Below the pieces are notes generated by a model. It ran no database searches, was not told where the DNA came from, and saw only the letters and a list, made by a program, of their open reading frames with translations. The translations under genes and the position numbers were made by a program. A stretch of DNA of 64,000 nt from Martinezella rhizogenes (lineage in GTDB: Bacteria; Pseudomonadota; Alphaproteobacteria; Rhizobiales; Rhizobiaceae): positions 19,812-83,811 of the forward strand of contig NZ_JAPYZZ010000004.1 of assembly GCF_027460065.1 (NCBI RefSeq), in the 5' to 3' direction. Of the stretch, positions 43,971-53,106 are shown piece by piece (the stretch's first letter is position 1; every line of letters begins with the position of its first letter).

Positions 43971-45764
43971 TCAGACTAGCTGACGGCCCTTGGCATCGAT
44001 GGCGTTGGCAACGGCTTCATCCGTCGCCTCATCCGGCAACAGCATCTCGTTATGGGCTTTACCAGACGGGATCATCGGGAAGCAATTGGCAAGATTGGCA
44101 ACGCGGCAATCGAAGATGACCGGCTTGTTGACCGCAATCATCTCGGCGATCTTGTCATCCAGTTCCTTAGGGTCGTCGCAATACATGCCGACGGCACCAT
44201 AGGCTTCCGCCAGCTTGACGAAGTCAGGCATGGCTTCGGTATAGGAGTTCGACAGGCGGTTGCCGTGCAGCAGCTGCTGCCATTGCCGCACCATGCCCAT
44301 ATACTGGTTGTTGAGGATGAAAATCTTCACCGGCAGGCCATACTGGATGGCGCAGGACATTTCCTGAATGCACATCTGGATCGAGGCGTCACCGGCAATG
44401 TCGATGACCAGTGCTTCCGGATGCGCGACCTGCACGCCGATAGCCGCCGGCAGGCCATAACCCATGGTGCCGAGACCGCCCGAAGTCATCCAGTGGTTCG
44501 GCTCCTCGAAGCCGAAGAACTGCGCCGCCCACATCTGGTGCTGGCCAACTTCTGTCGTGATGTAGGTGTCGCGTCCCTTCGATGCCTCATAAAGCCGCTG
44601 CAAGGCATATTGCGGCATGATGACATCTTTGGAGTTCTTGTAGGCGAAGGAATTGCGGGCGCGCCAGCGCTCGATCTGCGACCACCAGTCCTCCGTCTGT
44701 GCTTTTTCCGGCTTTTTCGGCAAGGCGCGCCACAGGCGAACCATGTCTTCCAGAACATGGCCGACATCGCCGATAACAGGCACGTCAACGCGAACGGTCT
44801 TGTTGATCGAGGACGGGTCGATGTCGATATGGATCTTCTTGGAATTCGGCGAAAACGCATTGATGCGACCGGTAATACGGTCGTCGAAACGCGCGCCGAT
44901 GCAGACCATGACATCGCAATCATGCATCGTCATATTGGCTTCGTAAGAACCGTGCATGCCCAGCATGCCGAGCCAGTTCTTGCCGGAAGCCGGATAGGCA
45001 CCAAGACCCATCAGCGTCGAGGTGATCGGGAAACCGGTCAACTCAACCAGTTCGCGCAGCAGCCTTGTCGCCTCCGGACCGGAATTGATGACGCCGCCGC
45101 CAGTGTAGAAAACCGGCTTTTTCGCCTTCGACATCAGTTCGATGGCGGCGTGAATGGCGTTGAGGTCACCCTGAACCTTCGGCTTGTAGCTCTTCTGCTG
45201 GATGGCGGCGGAAGGCGGCGTATAGGTGCCGGTGGCGAACTGGATATCCTTCGGAATGTCAACGACGACAGGGCCGGGACGGCCCGTCTGCGCGATACGG
45301 AAGGCTTCATGGATGATGCCAGCCAGTTCGTTGACGTCCTTGACCAGCCAGTTGTGCTTGGTGCAGGGGCGCGTGATGCCGACGGTGTCGCATTCCTGGA
45401 AAGCATCGGAACCGATCAGCGATGTCGGAACCTGGCCGGACAGGCAGACGAGCGGAATGGAATCCATCAGCGCATCCTGCAGCGGCGTTACCGCATTGGT
45501 GGCGCCGGGACCTGAGGTAACGAGCATGACGCCGACCTTGCCGGTGGAGCGGGCATACCCTTCGGCCGCATGGCCGGCGCCCTGCTCGTGACGCACGAGA
45601 ATGTGCTGAATGTCTTCCTGCTGGAAAATCTCGTCATAGATCGGAAGAACGGCACCGCCGGGATAACCGAAGATGTGCTCGACGCCATTGTCCTTCAGCG
45701 CCTGCAGAACGATCTCCGCACCTGTCATGCGATTGCTGTTTTCCGTATTGTCCTTATCCGTCAT
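43971..45764 (-). CDS. ilvI: Acetolactate synthase large (catalytic) subunit
   Basis: The 597-residue thiamine diphosphate enzyme joins two pyruvates (or pyruvate and 2-oxobutyrate) in the first shared step of branched-chain amino acid synthesis. GAEIVLQALKDNGVEHIFGYPGG is the N-terminal start, VRHEQGAGHAAEGYA holds the catalytic Glu, ARFDDRITGR is the FAD-linked region and GDASIQMCIQE...LNNQYMGMV binds the cofactor and Mg2+. Start 45764 (MTDKDN) was preferred to ATG 45827, which lies directly on the attenuator T-run; if the latter is used, 21 residues are added. Confidence 0.96.
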   Translation of the reverse strand: MTDKDNTENSNRMTGAEIVLQALKDNGVEHIFGYPGGAVLPIYDEIFQQEDIQHILVRHEQGAGHAAEGYARSTGKVGVMLVTSGPGATNAVTPLQDALMDSIPLVCLSGQVPTSLIGSDAFQECDTVGITRPCTKHNWLVKDVNELAGIIHEAFRIAQTGRPGPVVVDIPKDIQFATGTYTPPSAAIQQKSYKPKVQGDLNAIHAAIELMSKAKKPVFYTGGGVINSGPEATRLLRELVELTGFPITSTLMGLGAYPASGKNWLGMLGMHGSYEANMTMHDCDVMVCIGARFDDRITGRINAFSPNSKKIHIDIDPSSINKTVRVDVPVIGDVGHVLEDMVRLWRALPKKPEKAQTEDWWSQIERWRARNSFAYKNSKDVIMPQYALQRLYEASKGRDTYITTEVGQHQMWAAQFFGFEEPNHWMTSGGLGTMGYGLPAAIGVQVAHPEALVIDIAGDASIQMCIQEMSCAIQYGLPVKIFILNNQYMGMVRQWQQLLHGNRLSNSYTEAMPDFVKLAEAYGAVGMYCDDPKELDDKIAEMIAVNKPVIFDCRVANLANCFPMIPSGKAHNEMLLPDEATDEAVANAIDAKGRQLV

Positions 45765-45826
45765 TGCCTGTTTCCATCCCGCTTTGGCTTTGGATATCGA
45801 GGAGCCCGAGGGCCTGTTTGAAGACA

Positions 45827-45852
45827 TAAAAAAAGGCCCCTAGAGGAGCCTC
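45827..45852 (-). terminator. ilvIH attenuator terminator
   Basis: On the minus strand AGGCTCC-TCTA-GGGGCCT (45851-45834) forms a 7-bp stem followed by seven T's. It sits between the leader peptide and ilvI. Confidence 0.9.
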
Positions 45853-45857
45853 GTTCA

Positions 45858-45904
45858 GCGCATGGGTGCTTTCGCCGGATGGTTACACCATCCTGCCCAT
45901 GCGC
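45858..45904 (-). promoter_or_regulatory. ilvIH leader RNA hairpins upstream of attenuator
   Basis: Two nested stems: the inner GGATGG/CCATCC (45877-45882 with 45888-45893) spans the leader stop codon, and the outer GCGCATGGG/CCCATGCGC (45858-45866 with 45896-45904). Such pause and switching hairpins let ribosome position decide between antitermination and termination. Confidence 0.75.
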
Positions 45905-45939
45905 CGTCCCACCACGATAAGTACGTTAAGATTTTTCAT
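45883..45939 (-). CDS. ilvL: ilvIH leader peptide
   Basis: The 18-residue peptide MKNLNVLIVVGRRMGRMV has Leu, Val, Leu, Ile, Val, Val within residues 4-10 (LNVLIVV). It is encoded directly before the hairpin and terminator that precede ilvI. Slow translation when charged Leu, Ile or Val tRNA is scarce would allow read-through. The symbol is by analogy with enteric leader peptides. Confidence 0.85.
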   Translation of the reverse strand: MKNLNVLIVVGRRMGRMV

Positions 45940-46145
45940 GGGCCGGAGTGTTAGCCACAAAAGCCCCAGCCGTCAACGCATATTGCAGGAAAAAATCACC
46001 GCCGCCTTCTTTTATTACCCGAAAGCGGGCTTCCGCGAAATTTTCGAACGCAGTCGGTACACCTGTTGTTAAGCATAATCTTTTATACCGAGATAGCAGA
46101 TGCTGCCCGAACCACCGCGATCATCCGCATGTACCGGGAAAAAAT

Positions 46146-48152
46146 GTGAATAACGACACGTCTCATAACGCGACCCGCATAGACGAAAACGAACGGCGAT
46201 CCGGCGAGCAACCGGCAAACCGCATGCTGGGCCGCGTCATCGCCTGTAACGGCGCCAACGCCACCATTGCCGCCGAAACAGAACCCGGCTCCACCGATGT
46301 GTCACAGCTCTGGTCCGTCGGACGCCTGATCTCCATCGAAATGGGCACGAGCCGTGTCACTGCGCTGGTCTTTTCCATGCGCACCGGCGAGGACCATTGG
46401 GCAGCGGACAGGCCAAACAGGCTGCTGATCGACGTGGAACTGGTGGGTGAAGTTTATCGCACCGAAGACGGCAGCGAACGTTTTTCCACCGGTATCTCCC
46501 GTTACCCTTATCTCGGCGCGGTGGCGCACCGCATCCGCACCAGCGATCTTGCCAAGATTTACGACAGCGGCAAACGCGATGCCTGTGTCATCGGCAAGCT
46601 GACGCAGGACGACACGATCAACGCGGCCATCAGCATTCCGCAGATGCTTGCCAAACATTTCGCCGTCGTCGGATCGACGGGCGTGGGCAAGACCACCGCC
46701 GTTTCGCTGCTTCTGAACAAGGCGATCGAGACCGACCCGAAACTGCGCGTGCTCATTCTTGATCCGCATAATGAATTCGCGGCCGCTTTTCCCGACCATT
46801 CCGTCGTCATCGATACCGATACGCTGGACCTTCCCTTCTGGCTGATGCGGCTCGAGGAATTTGCCGAGGTGATTTTCCGCGGCCGCAAGCCCGTGCCGGA
46901 AGAGATGGATTTCCTCCGCGACCTCATTCCCGAAGCGAAAAAGGCATTTCGCGGCACCGAAGGTTCCACTGTCCGCCGCACATCCGACAAGAGCGCGATC
47001 ACACCAGATACGCCGGTGCCCTACCGCATCGCCGATCTCCTCGCACTCATCGATGAGCGCATCGGCCGGCTGGAAGGCCGCGGCGAAAAACCCGCCTTGC
47101 GCACGCTGAAGGGCCGCATCCTCTCGGCAGTGAACGATACGCGCTATAATTTCATGTTCTCGAGTAATACGATCAGCGACAATATTCTGGAGACGGTCGC
47201 GCATATCTTCCGCATCCCCGGGGACGGCAAGCCGATTTCGGTTTTCCAGCTGTCCGGCATCCCCTCCGAAGTGGTAAATTCGGTGGTCTCGGTGCTCTGC
47301 CGCATGTCCTTCGAAATGGCGGTGCTGGCGCGCGGTTCGCTGCATATGCTCGTCGTCTGCGAAGAAGCACATCGTTATGTTCCGGCCGACCCCGAGCGCG
47401 GCTTCTTCCCCACCCGGCAATCCATCGCCCAGATCGCCAAGGAAGGCCGCAAATACGGCATCTCACTCGGTGTCATCAGTCAGCGGCCAAGCGAGCTGGA
47501 CCAGACCATCCTGTCGCAATGCTCGACCCTGTTCGCCATGCGGCTGTCGAACGAGATCGACCAGAAGATCATTCTCTCCGCCGTGCCGAACGCATCGACC
47601 TCAACCACAAGCTTTCTCTCTTCCATCGGCAATGGTGAGGCCATCGCCTTTGGCGAGGCCGTAAATGTGCCGATGCGCATGCGCTTCGACCGTGTGGCCA
47701 CGGCCAAGCTGCCGAAGGCAAGCGGCATCACCAGCCATGCAAACCATGAAACCCCTGATACGGTCGACTTGAACAGCATCGTCACCCGCATGCGCGCCAC
47801 GGCCAAGCCCGTTATCACCGGCTTCCAGCAAAGCGTGGAAGCGGCTTTTTCCGATCTGTCGGAACCGGCCGTATTTCCGGCGACAGACGATATCGACCGC
47901 TGGAAGCGGGAATTGGGGGCGCCCGCAACGGAGGGATATGAACCCTACCGCCCGGATATGCTGCCCGGGCGTACGCCATCTGCGCCATCCAATACGGCGT
48001 CAACGGATGCCACCTCCGGCGCCGTCAATGAATTGCGCAAGGCCGGTTTCCAGATGCAGGCGCAAAATGGTCCGCCGCCCGGCGAGACGCGCCCTTCGCT
48101 GCGCGAAAGCCTGTTGAAAAAACCGCTCGGCAGTCTCTACCGCAAGGATTAG
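46146..48152 (+). CDS. HerA-like DUF87 ATPase
   Basis: The 668-residue protein has an N-terminal HerA-like OB-barrel (MLGRVIACNGANATIAAE, ISIEMGTSRVTALVFSM), and an FtsK/HerA ATPase core: Walker A GSTGVGKTT (176-184), DPHNEFAAAF, VCEEAHRYVP (Walker B with Glu), ISLGVISQRPSELDQTILSQC and a late arginine-finger region. DUF87 ATPases such as HerA form hexameric DNA translocases. The NurA nuclease partner found in archaea is not encoded here. The tail beyond 560 is Pro/Ser-rich and disordered. GTG 46146 with GGGAAA upstream was preferred; ATG 46224 is an alternative. It is divergent from ilvIH. Confidence 0.85.
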   Translation: MNNDTSHNATRIDENERRSGEQPANRMLGRVIACNGANATIAAETEPGSTDVSQLWSVGRLISIEMGTSRVTALVFSMRTGEDHWAADRPNRLLIDVELVGEVYRTEDGSERFSTGISRYPYLGAVAHRIRTSDLAKIYDSGKRDACVIGKLTQDDTINAAISIPQMLAKHFAVVGSTGVGKTTAVSLLLNKAIETDPKLRVLILDPHNEFAAAFPDHSVVIDTDTLDLPFWLMRLEEFAEVIFRGRKPVPEEMDFLRDLIPEAKKAFRGTEGSTVRRTSDKSAITPDTPVPYRIADLLALIDERIGRLEGRGEKPALRTLKGRILSAVNDTRYNFMFSSNTISDNILETVAHIFRIPGDGKPISVFQLSGIPSEVVNSVVSVLCRMSFEMAVLARGSLHMLVVCEEAHRYVPADPERGFFPTRQSIAQIAKEGRKYGISLGVISQRPSELDQTILSQCSTLFAMRLSNEIDQKIILSAVPNASTSTTSFLSSIGNGEAIAFGEAVNVPMRMRFDRVATAKLPKASGITSHANHETPDTVDLNSIVTRMRATAKPVITGFQQSVEAAFSDLSEPAVFPATDDIDRWKRELGAPATEGYEPYRPDMLPGRTPSAPSNTASTDATSGAVNELRKAGFQMQAQNGPPPGETRPSLRESLLKKPLGSLYRKD

Positions 48153-48159
48153 GCCCCTT

Positions 48160-49053
48160 TCACGGCTGGATGCGCGTCCAGTCGTCACCCATCTGGTTAC
48201 GGAACCAGGTCATCTGCCGTTTGGCATATTGACGGGTCGCAGCCGCCGATTTTTCGATTACCTCCGCCGCACCCATGCGCCCGGCCAGCATATCGGCAAT
48301 CTGGGCAACGCCGATCGCCTTCATCGCCGTTGCGTCGGGCGCGAGATCAAGCGCGAGAAGTGCCTGCACCTCCTCCACCGCGCCACTGTCCATCATCGCC
48401 TCAAAACGGCGGTTGATACGGTCATGCAGCACCGGCCTCTCCGGCAGGACGACGAATTTCTGCGCCCGTTCGGGATCGATAATCATCGGGCCGCTGGCGC
48501 GCTGGAAATCGCGGATCGATTTTCCCGTCGCCTCGAGCACTTCCAGCGCCCGGACGATACGCTGTCCGTCTCCCGGCTGCAGCGTCTCAGCCATGGACGG
48601 ATCGCGGCTTACCAATTCGGCGTGAAGCTTTGCCGCCCCCTCTTCGATCAGCCGGGCGCGCAGCCCCTCGCGGATGCCATCGGGAATGGCGGGCATATCG
48701 GAGAGGCCGCCGGTCAGCGCCTTGAAATAAAGCCCTGTGCCGCCAACGATAACAGGAAAACGCCCCTCACCGCGCAGATCCGAAAGCAGGCCGGAAACAT
48801 CCCGCAGCCATTCGCCGGTCGAATAGGCGCTGCTGGCAGGCACATGGCCATAGAGACAATGCGGCACGCCCTCCATTTCGTCGTCGGAAGGCCGGGCGGT
48901 CAGCACCCGCAGCGTGTCATAAACCTGCATGCTGTCGGCATTGATGACGACGCCATTCCGCTCCCGCGCTAAGCGAAGCGCAAGCGCGGACTTGCCGCTT
49001 GCCGTCGGGCCGGTTATCAGGATCGCATCAAAATTCTGATCAAGGTTTTTCAT
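48160..49053 (-). CDS. miaA: tRNA dimethylallyltransferase
   Basis: MiaA adds a dimethylallyl group to A37 of tRNAs reading UNN codons. The 297-residue enzyme has Walker A GPTASGKSA (15-23), INADSMQVYDTL, VIVGGTGLYFKALTGG, and RQYAKRQMTWFRNQ, all diagnostic. The start codon is 49053 or 49056; the latter overlaps the ATG of the divergent serB (49055-49057), so both promoters must lie inside the other gene. It is convergent with the HerA-like gene (7 bases apart). Confidence 0.95.
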   Translation of the reverse strand: MKNLDQNFDAILITGPTASGKSALALRLARERNGVVINADSMQVYDTLRVLTARPSDDEMEGVPHCLYGHVPASSAYSTGEWLRDVSGLLSDLRGEGRFPVIVGGTGLYFKALTGGLSDMPAIPDGIREGLRARLIEEGAAKLHAELVSRDPSMAETLQPGDGQRIVRALEVLEATGKSIRDFQRASGPMIIDPERAQKFVVLPERPVLHDRINRRFEAMMDSGAVEEVQALLALDLAPDATAMKAIGVAQIADMLAGRMGAAEVIEKSAAATRQYAKRQMTWFRNQMGDDWTRIQP

Positions 49054-49054
49054 C

Positions 49055-49945
49055 ATGGCTCTGGTTGCCACGCTTATCGCCAATCCGTCAAATCCTGTTC
49101 TGACCCCGGCCCTCGGCGAAGCCGCCGCAAAGGCGGTCAATGCATCGGGCCTTTATTGGCTGGCCGATGGCATCGCCTGCGATATCGCCCTGCCCTCCGG
49201 CACCGCAGCCAAACAGGCACGCAGCACGATTGCAGCCGCGCTTATCGGAAAACCCATCGATATCGTCATCCAGGAACAGGACCAGCGGCGCAAGAAGCTG
49301 CTGATCGCCGACATGGATTCGACCATGATCGGCCAGGAATGCATCGACGAACTGGCGGCCGAAGTCGGGCTGAAGGACAAGGTCTCCGCCATCACCGCCC
49401 GCGCCATGAATGGCGAGATCGCTTTTGAGCCGGCTCTGCGTGAGCGCGTGGCGCTGCTGAAGGGCCTGCCGGTCTCTGTCATCGATGAGGTCATCGAAAA
49501 GCGCATCACGCTGACATCAGGCGGCAAGGAACTGATCGCCACCATGAAGGCGAAGGGTTATTACACGGCGCTTGTTTCCGGCGGCTTCACCGTCTTCACC
49601 GGCCGCGTCGCTGCTATGCTCGGTTTCGATGAGAACCGCGCCAATCTGCTCGGCGAAGCCAATGGCGAGCTTGACGGCACCGTTGCCGAACCCATTCTCG
49701 GCAAACAGGCCAAGGTGGACGCGCTGAACGATATTGCCGCAAAGCTTGGCATTTCACCGGAAGAGGCGATGGCGGTCGGCGATGGCGCCAATGATCTCGG
49801 CATGCTGCATGTGGCCGGCGCAGGCGTTGCCCTCCACGCCAAGCCCGCCGTCGCCGCCGAAGCGCAGATGCGCATCGACCATGGCGACCTGACCGCACTT
49901 CTCTACATCCAGGGTTATCGCAAGACGGATTTTGTCACTCCATGA
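49055..49945 (+). CDS. serB: Phosphoserine phosphatase
   Basis: The 296-residue HAD-superfamily enzyme makes serine from phosphoserine. DMDSTMIGQECIDELA (D86, D88) is the catalytic motif, LVSGGFTVF motif II, KVDALNDIAAK motif III region and AVGDGANDLGML motif IV. An N-terminal ACT-like region (residues 1-80) precedes it. Its ATG overlaps the miaA start on the other strand. The acetyltransferase gene starts within its stop codon region (4-base overlap). Confidence 0.95.
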   Translation: MALVATLIANPSNPVLTPALGEAAAKAVNASGLYWLADGIACDIALPSGTAAKQARSTIAAALIGKPIDIVIQEQDQRRKKLLIADMDSTMIGQECIDELAAEVGLKDKVSAITARAMNGEIAFEPALRERVALLKGLPVSVIDEVIEKRITLTSGGKELIATMKAKGYYTALVSGGFTVFTGRVAAMLGFDENRANLLGEANGELDGTVAEPILGKQAKVDALNDIAAKLGISPEEAMAVGDGANDLGMLHVAGAGVALHAKPAVAAEAQMRIDHGDLTALLYIQGYRKTDFVTP

Positions 49946-50505
49946 TCATCCGTGAGACAGAACGACTCATTCTGCGCGAGTGGAAGGAGAGCGACCGCGA
50001 CCTCTTTCGCGAGATCAACGCCGACGCAAAGGTCATGGAATTTTTCCCCTTCCGCCGCAGCCATGCGGAAGCGGACGCCGTGCTGGAAACCATCAATGGC
50101 ATGATCCGCGGCAGCGGTTATGGCTTCTACGCCATGGAACTGCGCGAGACCGGCGAAGTCATGGGCTTCTGCGGCATATCCCCCGTCATGAACCTCGACC
50201 CGCCCTTCCCGCTCGGCACGATGGAAATCGGCTGGCGTCTCGCCACCCGCTTCTGGGGGCATGGTTATGTTACCGAAGCCGCGCAATCGCTGCTCGTCAT
50301 GGCTTTCGATGAAAAGGAGACGCCGGAAATCGTCTCCTTCGCCGTGCACGACAACCATCGTTCGACGGCGGTCATGGAACGCATCGGCTTGAAGCGTGAC
50401 CCTTCCCGCGATTTCGACCATCCGCGCGTGCCGGAAGAAACGCACCCGCATCTGCGGCCCCACGTCACCTATGCGCTCACGCTGGAGGAATGGCGGGCGC
50501 GATAA
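49942..50505 (+). CDS. GNAT-family N-acetyltransferase (RimJ/RimL type)
   Basis: The 187-residue enzyme reads ETERLILREWKESDRDLFREIN at the N-terminus, EIGWRLATRFWGHGYVTEAAQSLL (acetyl-CoA-binding motif A, with the GHGY loop) and VHDNHRSTAVMERIGL (motif B). This is the RimJ/RimL group that acetylates protein N-termini or small molecules; the substrate is unknown. ATGA overlap with serB suggests translational coupling. Confidence 0.92.
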   Translation: MIIRETERLILREWKESDRDLFREINADAKVMEFFPFRRSHAEADAVLETINGMIRGSGYGFYAMELRETGEVMGFCGISPVMNLDPPFPLGTMEIGWRLATRFWGHGYVTEAAQSLLVMAFDEKETPEIVSFAVHDNHRSTAVMERIGLKRDPSRDFDHPRVPEETHPHLRPHVTYALTLEEWRAR

Positions 50506-50529
50506 GGCCTGCCCGCCACTTTCGAAAGG

Positions 50530-51279
50530 TCATTTCACCGCGGCATTGCCGCCATCGGCAAACAGCGCAGCCCCGGCGACGAAGCTTGCCATCGAGCTCG
50601 CGAGGAAAAGAGCGGCCTGCGCAATTTCTTCAGGTTCTGCAATGCGCTTCATCGCATGCAGGCCGGCAGCCCATTCCTTCTGCGCCGCATCTCCAGCCAT
50701 CGGCGTATCGACACCGCCGGGTAGAAGAGCATTCGCGCGGATACCGCTGACGGCATAGTCGGCGGTAATGCCTTTCACCAGTCCCATCAACGCGGCCTTC
50801 GCCGTTCCATAAGCCGCCATACCGGGTATGCCGACACTGGTGCCAACGAAGCTTGACGTAAAGACGATCGAACCACGACCCCGCTTCAACATCGGCGGAA
50901 TCTGGTAAAGAGCGCCAAGGAAGGCGGAGGTGAGATTGACGTTGAGCACGTGATCCCACTCCTCGGGCGAAATCTCCGCCAGCGGCTTCATGGCCCCCAC
51001 CGCCCCGGCATTGTTGATGGCGATATCAAGGCCACCGAAAACGCCCACGGCCGCATCCGCCAACCGGGAATGGGTTTCCGCAACACCGGCGTCGCCCGCA
51101 ACCGCATGGACACGGCCGCCGGCATCACGAATGTTGGCTGCAACCTCCTGCAGCGCCTTTTCACCGCGCGCATTGATGACGACTGCCGCGCCTTGCGTGG
51201 CAAACAGCATCGCCGTCGCCCGGCCGATGCCGGATGACGCGCCGGTGATGATGGCAACCTTGTTTTCGAGTAATTTCAT
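50530..51279 (-). CDS. Short-chain dehydrogenase/reductase
   Basis: The 249-residue classical SDR has the TGASSGIGRA cofactor loop (with ARGE favouring NADP), NNAG, a Ser in FTSSFVGTSVG and the YGTAK catalytic pair. It ends in VAGAALFADGGNAAVK as most classical SDRs do. Substrate unknown. It is convergent with the GNAT gene and upstream of degP on the same strand with 89 bases between. Confidence 0.92.
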   Translation of the reverse strand: MKLLENKVAIITGASSGIGRATAMLFATQGAAVVINARGEKALQEVAANIRDAGGRVHAVAGDAGVAETHSRLADAAVGVFGGLDIAINNAGAVGAMKPLAEISPEEWDHVLNVNLTSAFLGALYQIPPMLKRGRGSIVFTSSFVGTSVGIPGMAAYGTAKAALMGLVKGITADYAVSGIRANALLPGGVDTPMAGDAAQKEWAAGLHAMKRIAEPEEIAQAALFLASSMASFVAGAALFADGGNAAVK

Positions 51280-51368
51280 ATCCTTGGCCTCCGTTTGATG
51301 AAGACCAAGGGATAGGGACCCGACGGGGCCGCAACCACCCGATTCCTGACGGATCGGGCGAAAAGCGT

Positions 51369-52913
51369 TTATTCCAGCGGCAGCGCCACCACGCGCAGAT
51401 TGCCCTGTGCATCCGCCACCATCATATGCGCATTCTTGCGGCCTTCGGACTTCAGGCCGTTCACACGCACCAGCACGTCGCCGGGCACTTCCATGAAATC
51501 CTGTCCGACCTCGACAATGACGTCGCCGGCCTTCATGCCCTTCTGTTCGGCGGGAGAACCGGGATCGACGCTTGCGACAAGCACGCCTTCCACGCTTTCG
51601 GCAATGCCCTTTTCCGTGCGCAGCTCATTGCTCAGCACCACCAGATTCATGCCGAGCACGGTCTGCGGTGCTTCGCGCACTTCAGGTGTCTGGTCCTGCG
51701 CCTGATCGTCGCCACCGTCTTTGTCTTCGGGGACGACCATACTGCCATCACCGTCTTCACCCTGCTGGTCGTCGGTCGAGGCCTTCTCGTCGGTCGTATC
51801 CTGCAATTGCCCGAGCTTGACCTTGACGGTCTCCTCCTTGCCGTCGCGATAAACGACAACATCGACTTCCTTACCGACAGGGCTTTCCGCCACGATGCGC
51901 AGGAGATCGCGCATTTCATGGATATCCTTGCCGTCGAATTTCAGGACGACATCACCGGCCTGGATCGGGCCGTTCTCCACCGGGCCGCCCTTGGCCACGC
52001 CTGATATCAGCGCGCCCTTGGCGCTTTCCATGCCGAGGCTCGCCGCCACGTCATCAGTAACAGGCTGAACGCGAACGCCGAGCCAGCCGCGGCGGGTCTC
52101 GCCGAATTCGATGAGCTGCTGCACGATATTCTGGGCAAGCTCCGTCGGCACGGCAAAACCGATACCGATCGAACCACCACTCGGGGAAATAATCGCCGTA
52201 TTGATGCCGATCACCTCACCCTTCATGTTGAAAAGCGGCCCACCGGAGTTACCCTTGTTGATGGCCGCATCCGTCTGGATGAAATTGTCATAGGGGCCAG
52301 CATTGATATTGCGGCCGCGCGCAGAAATGACGCCCACGGTCAGCGATCCACCAAGCCCGAAGGGATTGCCGACGGCCATCACCCAGTCGCCGATGCGCAT
52401 GCTGCGCGAATCGCCGAACTTGACGGCCTTCAGCGGCGTTTTCGGCTCCACCTTCAAGACCGAAAGGTCGGTCTTGGTATCGGTGCCGACAAGCGTCGCC
52501 TTGAGCTTCGAGCCGTTCGGGAAAATCACCTCGATGGCATCAGCACCCTCGATGACGTGGTTGTTGGTCACCACATAACCCGCCGGATCGATCACGAAAC
52601 CCGACCCGAGCGAATTGACCTTTTCGCCACCTTCCGGCTTCTGGCTGTCGAAATAATCCTTGAAGAATTCCTGGAAGGGCGAGCCTTCCGGCAGCTTTGG
52701 CGGAACAGGGCCCTTGCCCTCGGTCTTGACGTTCTGCGACGTGGAAATATTCACCACCGCATCGAGCAGCGGCTCGGCAAGATCGGCCACCGATTCCGGC
52801 CCATGGCTCTGAGCTCTTGCCGCAACCGGCGCCGAAAGGCTGCCCGCCACAAGCGCGATGCCCGCGACTGCGGCAATGCTGCTGCGAAAAGGCGAAAGAA
52901 GGGTCACGGCCAT
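51369..52913 (-). CDS. degP: Periplasmic serine protease DegP/MucD type (Do)
   Basis: The 514-residue HtrA protease degrades misfolded envelope proteins. A signal peptide (about 1-34, ARA) precedes the trypsin-like domain with the triad H119 (NNHVIEG), D149 (TKTDLSVLK) and S223 (GNSGGPL). PDZ1 (about residues 290-360) and PDZ2 (about 420-505) follow, linked by an acidic, disordered stretch (DDQQGEDGDGSMVV, residues about 385-420). It is the last gene in a cluster thyA-dfr-hflK-hflC-degP, but a terminator at 53054-53084 gives it its own transcription. Confidence 0.95.
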   Translation of the reverse strand: MAVTLLSPFRSSIAAVAGIALVAGSLSAPVAARAQSHGPESVADLAEPLLDAVVNISTSQNVKTEGKGPVPPKLPEGSPFQEFFKDYFDSQKPEGGEKVNSLGSGFVIDPAGYVVTNNHVIEGADAIEVIFPNGSKLKATLVGTDTKTDLSVLKVEPKTPLKAVKFGDSRSMRIGDWVMAVGNPFGLGGSLTVGVISARGRNINAGPYDNFIQTDAAINKGNSGGPLFNMKGEVIGINTAIISPSGGSIGIGFAVPTELAQNIVQQLIEFGETRRGWLGVRVQPVTDDVAASLGMESAKGALISGVAKGGPVENGPIQAGDVVLKFDGKDIHEMRDLLRIVAESPVGKEVDVVVYRDGKEETVKVKLGQLQDTTDEKASTDDQQGEDGDGSMVVPEDKDGGDDQAQDQTPEVREAPQTVLGMNLVVLSNELRTEKGIAESVEGVLVASVDPGSPAEQKGMKAGDVIVEVGQDFMEVPGDVLVRVNGLKSEGRKNAHMMVADAQGNLRVVALPLE

Positions 52914-53053
52914 AAGCGTCCTCGCGTTTCAAATCGTCATGCCCTGCTTATATCGTCAAAGCATAAGGCGGAATGATGAAGTGTAAAAATACCTTTTCGT
53001 GAACAGGCGGGGGACGCCTTGCCCGTAGCCACAGCATTGGCACGAAAACGGAG

Positions 53054-53084
53054 TAAAAAGAAAGGGCCGGTAAAAACCGGCCCC
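53054..53084 (-). terminator. Terminator after hflC
   Basis: On the minus strand GGGCCGG-TTTTTA-CCGGCCC is a 7-bp stem followed by TTTCTTTTT. Confidence 0.85.
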
Positions 53085-53106
53085 TCCAAAATCATTCGAT
53101 CCGCTG

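Noticed and set aside
44052-45515. 487-residue plus-strand frame opposite ilvI
   Set aside because: Shadow of ilvI; composition typical of antisense reading in GC-rich DNA.
45948-46145. N-terminal extension of the HerA-like protein from ATG 45948
   Set aside because: It would run through the ilvIH control region, has shadow-like composition and no ribosome site; GTG 46146 is better.
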